Shown here: in pieces, positions 1-8,037 of the stretch
Position numbering within the stretch: position 1 is the stretch's first letter
Layout of the letters: the number at the start of each line of letters is the position of its first letter
Source of the DNA: an uncultured Lachnospiraceae bacterium
GTDB lineage: Bacteria > Bacillota > Clostridia > Lachnospirales > Lachnospiraceae
Direction: 5' to 3'
Length of the DNA: 64,000 nt
Assembly (NCBI GenBank): GCA_949287925.1
Contig: CASEIR010000059.1
Coordinates: 1 to 64,000, forward strand
Notes under the pieces: generated by a model
What the model saw: the letters and a program-made list of their open reading frames with translations, nothing else
The model's database searches: none
Told to the model about the DNA's origin: nothing
Translations under genes and position numbers: made by a program

Positions 1-510
1 CTGGCAGAGAAGTGCTGTGTCTTCCAGCTCTTTGGCGAAATCGTCTTCGGAAGACATTTGAGTCATATCTGGATGATGGAAGGAATGATTGCCGATATTA
101 TGGCCTTCCTTTTGCATACGGCGTACCAGTTTTGGATTGTCAGACAGATAGCTTCCCACAACAAAAAATGTGGCTGGCGCCTGGTGTGCTTTCAGCGCAT
201 CCAGGATGGCTTCTGTATTTCCGTTTTCATATCCGCAGTCAAAGGTAAGATAGAGAACTTTTTCTGTCGTGTCCTGTGCGTAAAAGGCCTGATATTTTGC
301 CAGCTCTTCCATGGTGGAAGTGCCGGCGGGAACTTTGCCTTCTTCCTGAAAGCTAAGCCCCCAGTTTAAGGTTTCAGAAAGAATCCGGGCTGCTGTGAAC
401 TGGCTGGACCAGTGTTTTGTCAGCCGTGCGGAAGTATATCCGCAGAGATAACAGAATGTTAGGAAAGCAAGGAGAAACAAAGTCCGGAACAACGTTTTTT
501 TTAAAGGCAT
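1..510 (-). CDS. Polysaccharide deacetylase, PdaA-like (3' end outside window)
   Basis: Reading the minus strand from an ATG at 510 gives 170 open codons that run off the window edge. The product begins with a short basic stretch and a hydrophobic segment (about residues 6-25, a signal anchor), followed by a NodB-homology domain. The metal-binding start of that domain is visible as LTFDCGYENG, and NHSFHHPDMT supplies the usual HxxxH-type ligands. Enzymes of this family remove acetyl groups from peptidoglycan sugars; the TFDCGYENG variant is typical of the PdaA group, which in spore formers makes muramic delta-lactam in the spore cortex. The assignment to PdaA rather than another deacetylase is inference. 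The start is supported by a CTGGAG Shine-Dalgarno 5-10 bases upstream. It diverges from the YdcF-like gene at 636. Confidence 0.88.
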   Translation of the reverse strand, partial: MPLKKTLFRTLFLLAFLTFCYLCGYTSARLTKHWSSQFTAARILSETLNWGLSFQEEGKVPAGTSTMEELAKYQAFYAQDTTEKVLYLTFDCGYENGNTEAILDALKAHQAPATFFVVGSYLSDNPKLVRRMQKEGHNIGNHSFHHPDMTQMSSEDDFAKELEDTALLCQ

Positions 511-535
511 ATAAAACTCCAGGTTTCGTGGATTT

Positions 536-564
536 ATTCTATGTATATGGTGTCCGGGTTGCAA
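536..564 (-). promoter_or_regulatory. Promoter of the polysaccharide deacetylase gene
   Basis: On the minus strand TTGCAA (559-564) is followed after exactly 17 bases by TAGAAT (536-541). TTGCAA is its own reverse complement and also serves as the -35 of the divergent promoter. Confidence 0.55.
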
Positions 565-587
565 TCTTTCCGGTTAAAGGGTAAAAT
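559..587 (+). promoter_or_regulatory. Promoter of the YdcF/LRR/VWA/MoxR operon
   Basis: TTGCAA (559-564), a 17-base spacer and TAAAAT (582-587) form a good SigA-type promoter about 50 bases before the first gene. The -35 hexamer is shared with the divergent promoter. Confidence 0.55.
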
Positions 588-635
588 ATACGAAGTTAGT
601 TTATGTAAGAAATATACACATGGAAGGATGACAGA

Positions 636-1235
636 ATGAAACAAGGAAAAAGAAGGGTTCTTGGAATCTGCGGCGGAACGGCGGCATTCGTTTTCGCGAA
701 TCTGATGGTATATAGCCTGATGTTTCGACGCCCGAAGAAACACTGGGAGCAGGATTCCTATGACTGCGCAGTAGTGTGCGGCTGTCGGGCAGATGAAGAG
801 GGAAGACCTACGGAGATCCTGAAAAGCCGGGTAGAAAAGGCTGTGGATTTATGGAGAAACCAAAAAGTCCGATATCTGTTGTTATCCGGCGGAGCCGTTC
901 ATAATGCACATGTGGAGGCGGAAGTGATGAAAGCCTACGCGATGGAGCTGGGAGTCCCGGAGGCATATATCGTAGAAGAGAAACAGGCAGTCAGCACTTA
1001 TCACAATTTGAAGTACGCGGCTGGAATTATGAAAAGCTGTGGGTTTGCGGACTGCGTGGTGGTAACTAGCGGCTGGCATCTTCGCAAGGCAGATCATTAT
1101 GCAAGAAGGGCCGGACTGCGTTACGTTATGGTTCCGGCAGATGAGCCAAAGAACCGGAAGAAGCCGGAGCTTGTCAGGTTGTATATGGAAACGGCGTTCC
1201 ATATGTATGTAAATATGTGGAAAGGATTATACTGA
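636..1235 (+). CDS. YdcF/SanA-family (DUF218) membrane-anchored protein
   Basis: A 199-residue protein with one N-terminal membrane segment (about residues 7-27) and a DUF218 domain. Family hallmarks are visible: CAVVCGCRADEEGRP near residue 45, YLLLSGG near 84, an acidic ExxVMKAYAMELGV helix, and VVTSGWHLRKADHYARRAGL near 150. Members of this family sit at the membrane and have been linked to envelope permeability and to handling of lipid or nucleotide-linked envelope precursors, but the reaction is not settled. It is the first gene of a co-directional run; its TGA overlaps the ATG of the next gene (TGATG), pointing to coupled translation. Shine-Dalgarno: GGAAGGATG upstream. Confidence 0.8.
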   Translation: MKQGKRRVLGICGGTAAFVFANLMVYSLMFRRPKKHWEQDSYDCAVVCGCRADEEGRPTEILKSRVEKAVDLWRNQKVRYLLLSGGAVHNAHVEAEVMKAYAMELGVPEAYIVEEKQAVSTYHNLKYAAGIMKSCGFADCVVVTSGWHLRKADHYARRAGLRYVMVPADEPKNRKKPELVRLYMETAFHMYVNMWKGLY

Positions 1236-2218
1236 TGCTTATGTGGGAGAAGTCAGAAGAGCAATTATGCCCGGAGGTACATTTCCGCAGGACATCAGAA
1301 GGGATTCGGATTACGGGTTGTTATGGTACGGATGGGGAGCTGGTTCTGCCGGATGAGATAGAAGGCGAAATGGTGACGGAAATCGGAGATTATGCGTTCG
1401 CACAGAGGGAGCCAGTGCAGGATGAAGAGATCTGGCTGAGCCCTTGTGCGGATCTGGTTTCGGACCGCCATAAAATCTGCGGATCGGAAGTGACGATGGT
1501 ATGGCTTCCGGTAAAGGTCCGGGAAATCGGAAGATATGCGTTTTACCGCTGCCGGAATCTGAAGAAATTGATTCTGACAGATTCTCTGCCGGAGATCGGC
1601 GGCGGAGCGCTGACCGGCTGCCGGATATCTGAGACACAGATCCATTTTTATGATGGAAGGCAAAGCTGCCTGAAATCCATCCTGGATGAGATTCGGTATG
1701 AATTGCGGGCGGATCTTAGATACGAAGATTCCGGGGAACGGGTACGGGTTCTGTTCCCGGAGCATTACGAAGAAGCAGTGGAGAACACACCTGCAAGGCT
1801 GCTGGTGACGCATCATCACGGCGCGGGCGGCTATTATCGCCAGTGCTTTTATGACCGGGAACTGGATTATAAGAAATATGATGAAACGTTCTTCCGAGCC
1901 CGGGCGGAAGAGGAGCCGGAGACGACAGCGGAACTGGTACTGTGCCGTCTTATGTATCCACACGGTCTTAGCCATGAGGCGGAACAGATATATGAGACAT
2001 ATGTGAAAGCACATATGGCTGATGTGGCGGCGGTACTGATCCGGACGGAAGATATGGACGGACTCCGGTTTTTGATGCAAAGAAATGACTGGAGCAGAGA
2101 ATCCATGGACCAGGCGGTGGAGATGGCGGCAGAAGCAAAGAAGACGGAGATGTTGAGTCTTCTGATAGATGAACGGCACCGCAGATACCCGGCAAGCAAA
2201 AAGACGTTTGAGTTATAG
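1235..2218 (+). CDS. Leucine-rich-repeat (BspA-type) protein with ankyrin-like C-terminus
   Basis: About 327 residues, no signal peptide. The N-terminal half holds degenerate BspA-type leucine-rich repeats (VTEIGDYAFAQ, then VREIGRYAFYRCRNLKKLIL and a repeat ending in GGGALTGC). The C-terminal third is helical and resembles ankyrin-like repeats (LIRTEDMDGLRFLMQRNDW, then MAAEAKKTEMLSLLIDE). Both modules suggest a protein-binding scaffold. I take the ATG at 1235, which overlaps the upstream stop and has GGAAAGGA 9 bases ahead, over an in-frame GTG at 1217. Only 11 bases separate it from the VWA gene, so it is probably made with the VWA and MoxR proteins and may recruit clients to them (inference). 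Specific function unknown. Confidence 0.7.
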   Translation: MLMWEKSEEQLCPEVHFRRTSEGIRITGCYGTDGELVLPDEIEGEMVTEIGDYAFAQREPVQDEEIWLSPCADLVSDRHKICGSEVTMVWLPVKVREIGRYAFYRCRNLKKLILTDSLPEIGGGALTGCRISETQIHFYDGRQSCLKSILDEIRYELRADLRYEDSGERVRVLFPEHYEEAVENTPARLLVTHHHGAGGYYRQCFYDRELDYKKYDETFFRARAEEEPETTAELVLCRLMYPHGLSHEAEQIYETYVKAHMADVAAVLIRTEDMDGLRFLMQRNDWSRESMDQAVEMAAEAKKTEMLSLLIDERHRRYPASKKTFEL

Positions 2219-2229
2219 GATGTTTTCAT

Positions 2230-3570
2230 ATGGATGAATGGAATCAAAAGTGTGAGGAACAGCAGCATAGGGAGTGGAAACAGCTGGAGCTGACGGGGGC
2301 TAAAATTCTTCAGACTGCCAGGGACGGCCTGTATCTGAAAATGCGGTTTCTGGATGTGGCGCTGGGAAGTCTGGCTTTTGTGATGGATCCCCAGATCCGA
2401 GGGATCGGAACAGATGGCTTTGGCCTTTACTATGAGACCCGGAGCCTGGGACGAATGTTCCGGATAGATCCGGTTTGGGTAAACCGGCTGTATCTGCATC
2501 AGGTCCTGCATTGTATCTTTCGGCATCTTACCGGCCGAAAGGGAAGAGAAGAGCGGAGGTATCATCTGGCCTGTGATATTGCGGTAGAATCGATTCTGGA
2601 CAGTCTGCAGTATAAGGTGGTATTAAAGAGCCGGTCTTTCCTGCGCCGGGAGACCTATCGGAAACTTCAGAAGGAATATCCGGTGTTGACGGCGGAACGG
2701 ATCTACCGCTGTCTGGATAATTGGAAGTTGACAGAGAAAGAAGTAGAGAAGCTGGAGTCGGAATTCCGGCTGGATGATCACAGCCGCTGGCCGGCAGAGG
2801 AGGATCGGAAGAGGCAAAATGAGATCGAGAACCGGTGGCAGGATATCCGGGAGCAGATGGAAACGGACATGGAAACTTTTTCCAAGGATGCGGCGGAGCA
2901 GTCCGGGCATCTGATGGAACAGGTGAAGGTGGAGAACCGGCTTAGGTATGACTACCGGCAGTTCTTACGTAAGTTTTCGGTGCTGCGGGAAGAGATGAGG
3001 GTTGACGATGATGCATTTGATTATACCTTCTACTGCTATGGACTGTCGGTCTACGGGAATATGCCGCTGATCGAGCCTCAGGAATGGAAAGAAACCCAGA
3101 AGGTGGAAGAGTTTGTGATTGTCATCGACACATCTATGTCATGTTCCGGAGACCTGGTGCGCAAGTTTCTGGAGGAAACTTACGGAGTACTCAGTGAGAA
3201 TGAAAGTTTCTTCCGCAAGGTGAATATCCATATCATACAGTGTGATGACCAGATACGGTCAGACCAGCGGATTACCTGCGAAGAGGAATTAAAGGAATAT
3301 ATGGAACATCTTGAACTGCGCGGAGAAGGGGGGACGGATTTCCGTCCGGCTTTCGAATACGTGGACCGGCTGATCGGCGAGCATGTGCTTTGGCAGCTGA
3401 AGGGACTTTTGTATTTTACGGATGGGAAAGGAATCTATCCGGCCAGGATGCCGGCCTATGAAACGGCTTTTGTATTCCTGAAGGAGGATTATGAAGATGT
3501 GGACGTGCCGCCTTGGGCTATGAAGCTGATCCTGGAGGAAGAGGATCTAAGAACCGGGGGACGGATGTAA
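2230..3570 (+). CDS. VWA-like metallopeptidase-family protein (DUF2201 type), catalytic Glu replaced
   Basis: A 446-residue soluble protein. The N-terminal part resembles the metallopeptidase-like domain of DUF2201 proteins (HQVLHCIFRH at residues 90-99, then LACDIAVES), and the C-terminal part is a VWA-like domain whose metal-site motif DTSMSCSG lies near residue 300. In related proteins the first motif is usually HExxH; here codon 91 is CAG, so glutamine replaces the catalytic glutamate and peptidase activity is doubtful. A charged, probably helical linker (residues 160-235) joins the halves. The next gene encodes a MoxR-type AAA+ ATPase 22 bases downstream. MoxR-VWA pairs such as RavA-ViaA and NorQ-NorD work as chaperones that remodel or load metals into target proteins; the target here is unknown. 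Confidence 0.75.
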   Translation: MDEWNQKCEEQQHREWKQLELTGAKILQTARDGLYLKMRFLDVALGSLAFVMDPQIRGIGTDGFGLYYETRSLGRMFRIDPVWVNRLYLHQVLHCIFRHLTGRKGREERRYHLACDIAVESILDSLQYKVVLKSRSFLRRETYRKLQKEYPVLTAERIYRCLDNWKLTEKEVEKLESEFRLDDHSRWPAEEDRKRQNEIENRWQDIREQMETDMETFSKDAAEQSGHLMEQVKVENRLRYDYRQFLRKFSVLREEMRVDDDAFDYTFYCYGLSVYGNMPLIEPQEWKETQKVEEFVIVIDTSMSCSGDLVRKFLEETYGVLSENESFFRKVNIHIIQCDDQIRSDQRITCEEELKEYMEHLELRGEGGTDFRPAFEYVDRLIGEHVLWQLKGLLYFTDGKGIYPARMPAYETAFVFLKEDYEDVDVPPWAMKLILEEEDLRTGGRM

Positions 3571-3592
3571 ATATAGAAAGGACAGAGAAAAT

Positions 3593-5071
3593 ATGCATAT
3601 CAAGCGGGCAAAACAGGAGATCGAAGATACCATAGAAGCCTATCTGATGAAGGATGACCAGGGGAGATACCTGATACCGGCAATCCGGCAAAGACCCATA
3701 CTTCTGATGGGGCCTCCGGGAATCGGCAAGACTCAGATTATGGAGCAGGTGGCCCGGGAGTGCGGAATCGCGCTGGTCTCTTATACCATTACCCATCATA
3801 CCAGGCAGAGTGCGGTAGGGCTGCCGTTTATCCGGGAGAAGACCTACCAGGGGCAGAAAAAATCGGTGACAGAGTATACCATGAGCGAGATTATCGCATC
3901 GGTGTATGAGAAGATGGAGACGACGGGGCTGAAGGAAGGAATTCTGTTTATCGATGAGATTAATTGTGTGTCGGAGACATTGGCGCCTACCATGTTGCAG
4001 TTCCTGCAGTGCAAGACCTTTGGGAATCAGCAAGTACCGGAAGGATGGATTATTGTGGCGGCGGGAAATCCGCCGGAATACAATAAGTCGGTACGGGAGT
4101 TTGATGTGGTCACCTTGGACCGGATCAAGAGGATCGATGTGGAAGAGAACTATGAGGTTTGGAAGGAATATGCTTACCGGGTCCAGATCCATCCGGCGAT
4201 TCTTGCCTATCTGGAACTGAGACGGGAATATTTCTACCGGATGGAGACGACGGTGGATGGCCGGGCATTCGCTACTGCAAGAGGGTGGGAGGACTTGTCC
4301 CATCTGCTGAAAGCCTATGAGAAGCTGGGGAAACAGGCAGACCGGGAAGTGGTACACCAGTATATTCAGCACTGGAAGATCGCCAAGGATTTTGCCAATT
4401 ATCTGGAACTGTATAGAAAATACAGAAAAGATTACGGATTCGAGAAAATTCTGGAGGGAGTATACAGTTCCCGCTCCTTGGAACAGTTGAAATACGCGTC
4501 TTTTGATGAAAGACTGAGTGTAGTGAATATGCTGAACGGACAGCTGGCGGGAAAATTTCTGGAATGGACGCGGACAGACCGGTATGTCAGCCTGCTCTAT
4601 GATTATCTGAAGAAGTATCGGGAGATCATGGATCTTCCGGCTGTGATAAAAAATGCGGTGGAAGTTTATGAAAAACTAAGAAAAGCCGAGCAGCTGACCA
4701 GACAGGATGACCGGATCTGGAACCGGACGCTGGAGACGCTGGAGCAGTATGGAAAGCAGACGGCGGCCGAACACCTGGAGGGAGAAGCGGCATTTGCCAG
4801 GGTAAAAGAATGGTTTCAGCAGGCAGTGGATCTGCGGCAGCAGGTGACAGAGGCAACGCTGGCAAGTCTGGATCATGCGTTTGACTTTATGGAGGATGCC
4901 TTTGGAGACAGCCAGGAGATGGTGGCATTCGTGGCGGAATTGAATACCAATTATTATAGCGTGGCTTTTTTGAAGGAAAATGATTGTGACAAGTATTACC
5001 GTTACAATAAAAAGCTGCTGTTCGACGAGCAGCGGCAGGAGATATTGGAGGAACTAGAAGAATTGACTTAA
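3593..5071 (+). CDS. MoxR-family AAA+ ATPase
   Basis: A 492-residue AAA+ ATPase. Visible motifs are Walker A GPPGIGKT (about residue 41), Walker B LFIDEINC (about 119), sensor 1 region IIVAAGNPPEYN and an arginine-rich segment VTLDRIKRIDV. The AAA core takes up the first 270 residues; the remaining 220 are helical and charged, longer than in minimal MoxR proteins, and may bind the VWA partner. Genes for MoxR ATPases are nearly always paired with VWA genes, as here. The expected role is ATP-driven remodelling or maturation of a protein complex. Shine-Dalgarno AGAAAGGACAG is upstream, and the spacing to its neighbours (22 and 13 bases) supports one operon. Confidence 0.85.
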   Translation: MHIKRAKQEIEDTIEAYLMKDDQGRYLIPAIRQRPILLMGPPGIGKTQIMEQVARECGIALVSYTITHHTRQSAVGLPFIREKTYQGQKKSVTEYTMSEIIASVYEKMETTGLKEGILFIDEINCVSETLAPTMLQFLQCKTFGNQQVPEGWIIVAAGNPPEYNKSVREFDVVTLDRIKRIDVEENYEVWKEYAYRVQIHPAILAYLELRREYFYRMETTVDGRAFATARGWEDLSHLLKAYEKLGKQADREVVHQYIQHWKIAKDFANYLELYRKYRKDYGFEKILEGVYSSRSLEQLKYASFDERLSVVNMLNGQLAGKFLEWTRTDRYVSLLYDYLKKYREIMDLPAVIKNAVEVYEKLRKAEQLTRQDDRIWNRTLETLEQYGKQTAAEHLEGEAAFARVKEWFQQAVDLRQQVTEATLASLDHAFDFMEDAFGDSQEMVAFVAELNTNYYSVAFLKENDCDKYYRYNKKLLFDEQRQEILEELEELT

Positions 5072-5084
5072 GGAGGAAAAAATC

Positions 5085-5429
5085 ATGTTATTTGTATGTT
5101 ATCCGAAGTGTACAACCTGCCAGAAGGCGAAAAAATGGCTGGAGGAGCAGGAGATGGAATTTGAATTAAGGGATATCAAGGAAGAGAATCCGACGAAGGA
5201 GGAGCTGCGGGGCTGGCATCAGAAAAGCGGGCTGCCGCTGAAGCGGTTCTTTAATACCAGTGGAATGTTGTATAAGGAGATGAAGCTAAAGGACCGTCTT
5301 CCGGAAATGTCGGAAGAAGAGCAATTGGAACTGCTTTCAACGGACGGCATGCTGGTAAAGCGTCCTATTCTTGTGACAGAAGATAAGGTTCTTGTGGGGT
5401 TCCGGCAAAAAGAATGGGAAACCTTATAA
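5085..5429 (+). CDS. Spx/ArsC-family thioredoxin-fold protein
   Basis: A 114-residue protein with the ArsC/Spx fold. The redox motif is YPKCTTCQKA (CxxC at residues 9-12), followed by FELRDIKEENPTKEELRGW, and the C-terminal half has KRPILVTEDKVLVGFRQKEW as in this family. Members are either glutaredoxin-coupled arsenate reductases, Spx-like RNA polymerase partners or YffB-like proteins of unknown role; the sequence does not decide between them. No arsenic genes are nearby. A strong AAGGAGG site precedes it and it lies 13 bases after the MoxR gene, so it is probably the last gene of that operon. A new promoter follows at 5436. Confidence 0.8.
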   Translation: MLFVCYPKCTTCQKAKKWLEEQEMEFELRDIKEENPTKEELRGWHQKSGLPLKRFFNTSGMLYKEMKLKDRLPEMSEEEQLELLSTDGMLVKRPILVTEDKVLVGFRQKEWETL

Positions 5430-5435
5430 TACCGG

Positions 5436-5464
5436 TTGACACTTATTGAGAAAATCCGTATAAT
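5436..5464 (+). promoter_or_regulatory. Consensus SigA promoter of the mntP riboswitch transcript
   Basis: Perfect TTGACA (5436-5441), 17-base spacer, perfect TATAAT (5459-5464). Transcription would begin near 5471, just before the riboswitch helix. Confidence 0.85.
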
Positions 5465-5472
5465 AACACATA

Positions 5473-5567
5473 CGGTAAGGGAGTAGTTAGCGTTATCCGA
5501 ACGTAGTTTTGTCAACATACTGATGCGAAAAGCATCTGGCATTACTTTAAATGATGAGACTTATCCG
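5473..5567 (+). promoter_or_regulatory. yybP-ykoY (manganese) riboswitch aptamer
   Basis: The leader has the class hallmarks: GGGAGTAG after the first P1 strand, GTCAACATAC in the middle, and a closing strand CTTATCCG (5560-5567) that pairs with CGGTAAG (5473-5479) with one bulged base. This class senses Mn2+ and is commonly found before mntP, the gene that follows. The closing strand is shared with the terminator at 5562, so Mn2+ binding should prevent termination and switch the exporter on. Confidence 0.85.
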
Positions 5568-5595
5568 TGGGTATGCCACGGATAGGTCTTTTTTT
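5562..5595 (+). terminator. Riboswitch-controlled intrinsic terminator before mntP
   Basis: A 9-bp stem TATCCGTGG/CCACGGATA with a 5-base loop is followed by GG and a run of T (5589-5595). Its 5' arm overlaps the last strand of riboswitch helix P1, so the two structures exclude each other. Confidence 0.85.
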
Positions 5596-5683
5596 GTAAC
5601 AGCGACGAGCCAAAGTCCGGGACTGCCGAGAGAATCCTGGCGGTTGTGCCGGCGATGAACAGGAAAGATGGAGGTGGGATGAG

Positions 5684-6247
5684 ATGGGTATCTTGGAACT
5701 TTTTTTGATTGCGGTTGGTCTGTCGATGGACGCATTCGCGGTGTCTGTCTGTAAGGGATTGGCCATGAAGCGGTGTACCTGGGACAAGGCGGCCATCGTG
5801 GGTCTTTATTTCGGCGGGTTTCAGGCGCTGATGCCCCTTGCGGGCTATCTGCTGGGAGTGCAGTTTAAACGGGAGATCACGGCGGTAGACCACTGGATCG
5901 CATTTATCCTGCTGGCGCTCATCGGCGGCAATATGATCCGGGAGGCGTTGAAGCAGGAAGATGAGGAAGAGGCAGATGAATGCCTGGATGTTCGGACCAT
6001 GTTAGGTCTTGCGGTAGCCACCAGCATTGACGCTCTTGCAGTGGGCGTGACATTTGCCTTTCTGAAGGTGGATATCGTTCCGGCTGTTAGTTTTATTGGT
6101 GTGATTACGTTTACTTTATCGGTGTCAGGTGTTAAAATAGGTAATGTATTTGGGACAAAATATCAGTCTGGAGCGGAGCTGGCTGGAGGAATCATTCTGG
6201 TGGCCATCGGATTAAAGATCCTGCTGGAACATCTGGGCTTATTATAA
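5684..6247 (+). CDS. mntP: Manganese efflux pump MntP
   Basis: A 187-residue, six-helix membrane protein of the MntP (DUF204) family, which exports Mn2+. The two halves are internal repeats, each with the conserved aspartate motif: [14 protein letters not shown] at residues 13-26 and [15 protein letters not shown] near 110. A charged loop (QEDEEEADE) separates them. GGAGGTGGGATGAG gives a strong ribosome site. The gene lies behind a yybP-ykoY riboswitch, which is the expected control for Mn2+ detoxification. Only 17 bases separate it from prmA, so readthrough may also carry the RNA-modification genes that follow. Confidence 0.95.
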   Translation: MGILELFLIAVGLSMDAFAVSVCKGLAMKRCTWDKAAIVGLYFGGFQALMPLAGYLLGVQFKREITAVDHWIAFILLALIGGNMIREALKQEDEEEADECLDVRTMLGLAVATSIDALAVGVTFAFLKVDIVPAVSFIGVITFTLSVSGVKIGNVFGTKYQSGAELAGGIILVAIGLKILLEHLGLL

Positions 6248-6264
6248 AAAGGAGATTACAGATT

Positions 6265-7218
6265 ATGAAATGGAATCAGTTTCGTCTGACGACGACAACG
6301 GAAGCAGAAGATATTGTCAGCAGTATGCTGATGGATCTGGGAATCCAGGGGGTACAGATCGAGGATAAGGTTCCTCTGACAAGAGAGGATAAGGAGCAGA
6401 TGTTTGTAGATATTCTGCCGGACATGCCGGAAGATGACGGCACTGCCTATCTGACCTTCTATCTGGAAGAGGAAGAGGATAAGGCGCAGGTTCTTCTGAA
6501 GATCCGGCAGGAATTGGAAGAGATGCGAAGCTATCTGAACGTGGGAGCCTGTACGATTGAGGAGTCTCAGACAGAGGATGTGGACTGGGTGAACAACTGG
6601 AAGCAGTATTTTCATCAGTTCTACATTGACGATATTCTGGTGATTCCTTCCTGGGAGCAGGTGGAAGCAAAAGACCAGGATAAGATGGTGATTCACATTG
6701 ATCCGGGAACAGCGTTTGGAACTGGTATGCATGAGACTACCCAGCTGTGTATCCGCCAGCTGAAAAAATATGTAACGCCGGATACACAGATCTTGGATGT
6801 GGGCTGCGGCAGCGGGATACTGGGAATGCTGGCTCTCAAATTCGGAGCCAGATATGCGGTGGGAACCGATCTGGATCCCTGTGCTATCGACGCTACTCAT
6901 GAGAATATGGAAGTGAACGGAATTCGGAAAGACCAGTATGAGGTCATGATCGGTAATATTATCGACGATCCCAAGGTACAGGAGAAATTGGGGTATGACC
7001 GATACGATATTGTGGCGGCCAATATCCTGGCGGACGTACTGGTTCCGCTGACGCCAGTAATCCTGTCGCACCTGAAGCCGGGTGGAATCTATATTACCAG
7101 CGGAATTATTGAAGACAAAGAAGAGACTGTGGTGGAAGCTGTGAAACAGGCCGGACTGACGGTACTGGAAGTGAACCATCAGGGAGAGTGGGTGTCCGTG
7201 ACAGCCAGGAAGAACTAA
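6265..7218 (+). CDS. prmA: Ribosomal protein L11 methyltransferase PrmA
   Basis: A 317-residue SAM-dependent methyltransferase that trimethylates ribosomal protein L11. The N-terminal 120 residues form the L11-binding part; the catalytic domain starts at DPGTAFGTGMHETT (about residue 150), a PrmA signature, followed by the SAM loop LDVGCGSGILGMLALKFGA and NILADVLVPL. Length is usual for the family. Shine-Dalgarno AAAGGAG. It stands in the common Firmicute order prmA-rsmE, 38 bases before rsmE. Confidence 0.95.
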   Translation: MKWNQFRLTTTTEAEDIVSSMLMDLGIQGVQIEDKVPLTREDKEQMFVDILPDMPEDDGTAYLTFYLEEEEDKAQVLLKIRQELEEMRSYLNVGACTIEESQTEDVDWVNNWKQYFHQFYIDDILVIPSWEQVEAKDQDKMVIHIDPGTAFGTGMHETTQLCIRQLKKYVTPDTQILDVGCGSGILGMLALKFGARYAVGTDLDPCAIDATHENMEVNGIRKDQYEVMIGNIIDDPKVQEKLGYDRYDIVAANILADVLVPLTPVILSHLKPGGIYITSGIIEDKEETVVEAVKQAGLTVLEVNHQGEWVSVTARKN

Positions 7219-7256
7219 GAGCCAGTAAAATATTAGGATAAGGAGCAGAAGATAAT

Positions 7257-7994
7257 ATGCAGCGTTTTTTTGTGACGCCTTCGCAGGTGAAGGAAGACCG
7301 GATTTATATTGAGGGTTCGGATGTGAATCATATGAAAAATGTGCTTCGGATGCGCCCTGGAGAAGAGTTAATGGTCAGTGACGGCAATAATCTGCAGTAT
7401 CTTTGCAGAGTGGCGGAATACACGGACGGACTGGCGGTGCTGTCGGTGGAACAGCAGGAAACGGTGGATACGGAGCTCCCTTCCAGGATCTATCTGTTTC
7501 AGGGATTGCCCAAGCAGGAGAAGATGGAGCTGATCGTGCAGAAAGCAGTAGAACTTGGAGCCTGCGGGATTATCCCGGTGGAGACAAGGCGGGCGGTAGT
7601 TCGTCTGGATGAAAAGAAGAAGATTAAGAAGGTACAGCGGTGGCAGCAGATAGCAGAGAGCGCGGCGAAGCAGGCGGGAAGAGGATATATTCCTCAGGTG
7701 GAGCCGGTTCTGTCCTTTCGGGAGGCATTGAGGCGTGCCGCAGAATTAGACGTCCGTTTGATCCCTTATGAACTGGCGGAGGGGATGGAAGGCACCCGCC
7801 GGATTGTGGAAGGAATAAAGCCGGGACAGTCGGTTGGAATACTGATCGGTCCGGAAGGCGGTTTTGAAAAAAATGAAGTAGAGGAAGCTGGGGAGGCCGG
7901 GTTTGTTCCGGTTACGCTGGGGAAACGGATTCTGCGCACAGAAACGGCAGGACTTGCGGTTCTGTCGGTTCTGATGTACCATTTAGAGGTCTGA
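7257..7994 (+). CDS. rsmE: 16S rRNA (uracil-1498-N3)-methyltransferase RsmE
   Basis: A 245-residue SPOUT-class methyltransferase that modifies U1498 of 16S rRNA. N-terminal PUA-like part (residues 1-70, with VNHMKNVLRMRPGEE) is followed by the knotted domain. The C-terminal signature GPEGGFEKNEVEEAGEAG and LGKRILRTETAGLAVL, which builds the SAM-binding knot, is intact. AAGGAG precedes the ATG. It follows prmA and precedes the sulfur-transfer genes in an apparent RNA-modification operon. Confidence 0.95.
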   Translation: MQRFFVTPSQVKEDRIYIEGSDVNHMKNVLRMRPGEELMVSDGNNLQYLCRVAEYTDGLAVLSVEQQETVDTELPSRIYLFQGLPKQEKMELIVQKAVELGACGIIPVETRRAVVRLDEKKKIKKVQRWQQIAESAAKQAGRGYIPQVEPVLSFREALRRAAELDVRLIPYELAEGMEGTRRIVEGIKPGQSVGILIGPEGGFEKNEVEEAGEAGFVPVTLGKRILRTETAGLAVLSVLMYHLEV

Positions 7995-8037
7995 TAACAT
8001 ACTCTGATAATAAGAAAAAAAGTCAGGAAGTGAAGAT

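Noticed and set aside
1295..2179. 294-codon minus-strand frame opposite the LRR gene
   Set aside because: Composition of a reversed coding strand, no start signals, inside a well-supported + gene.
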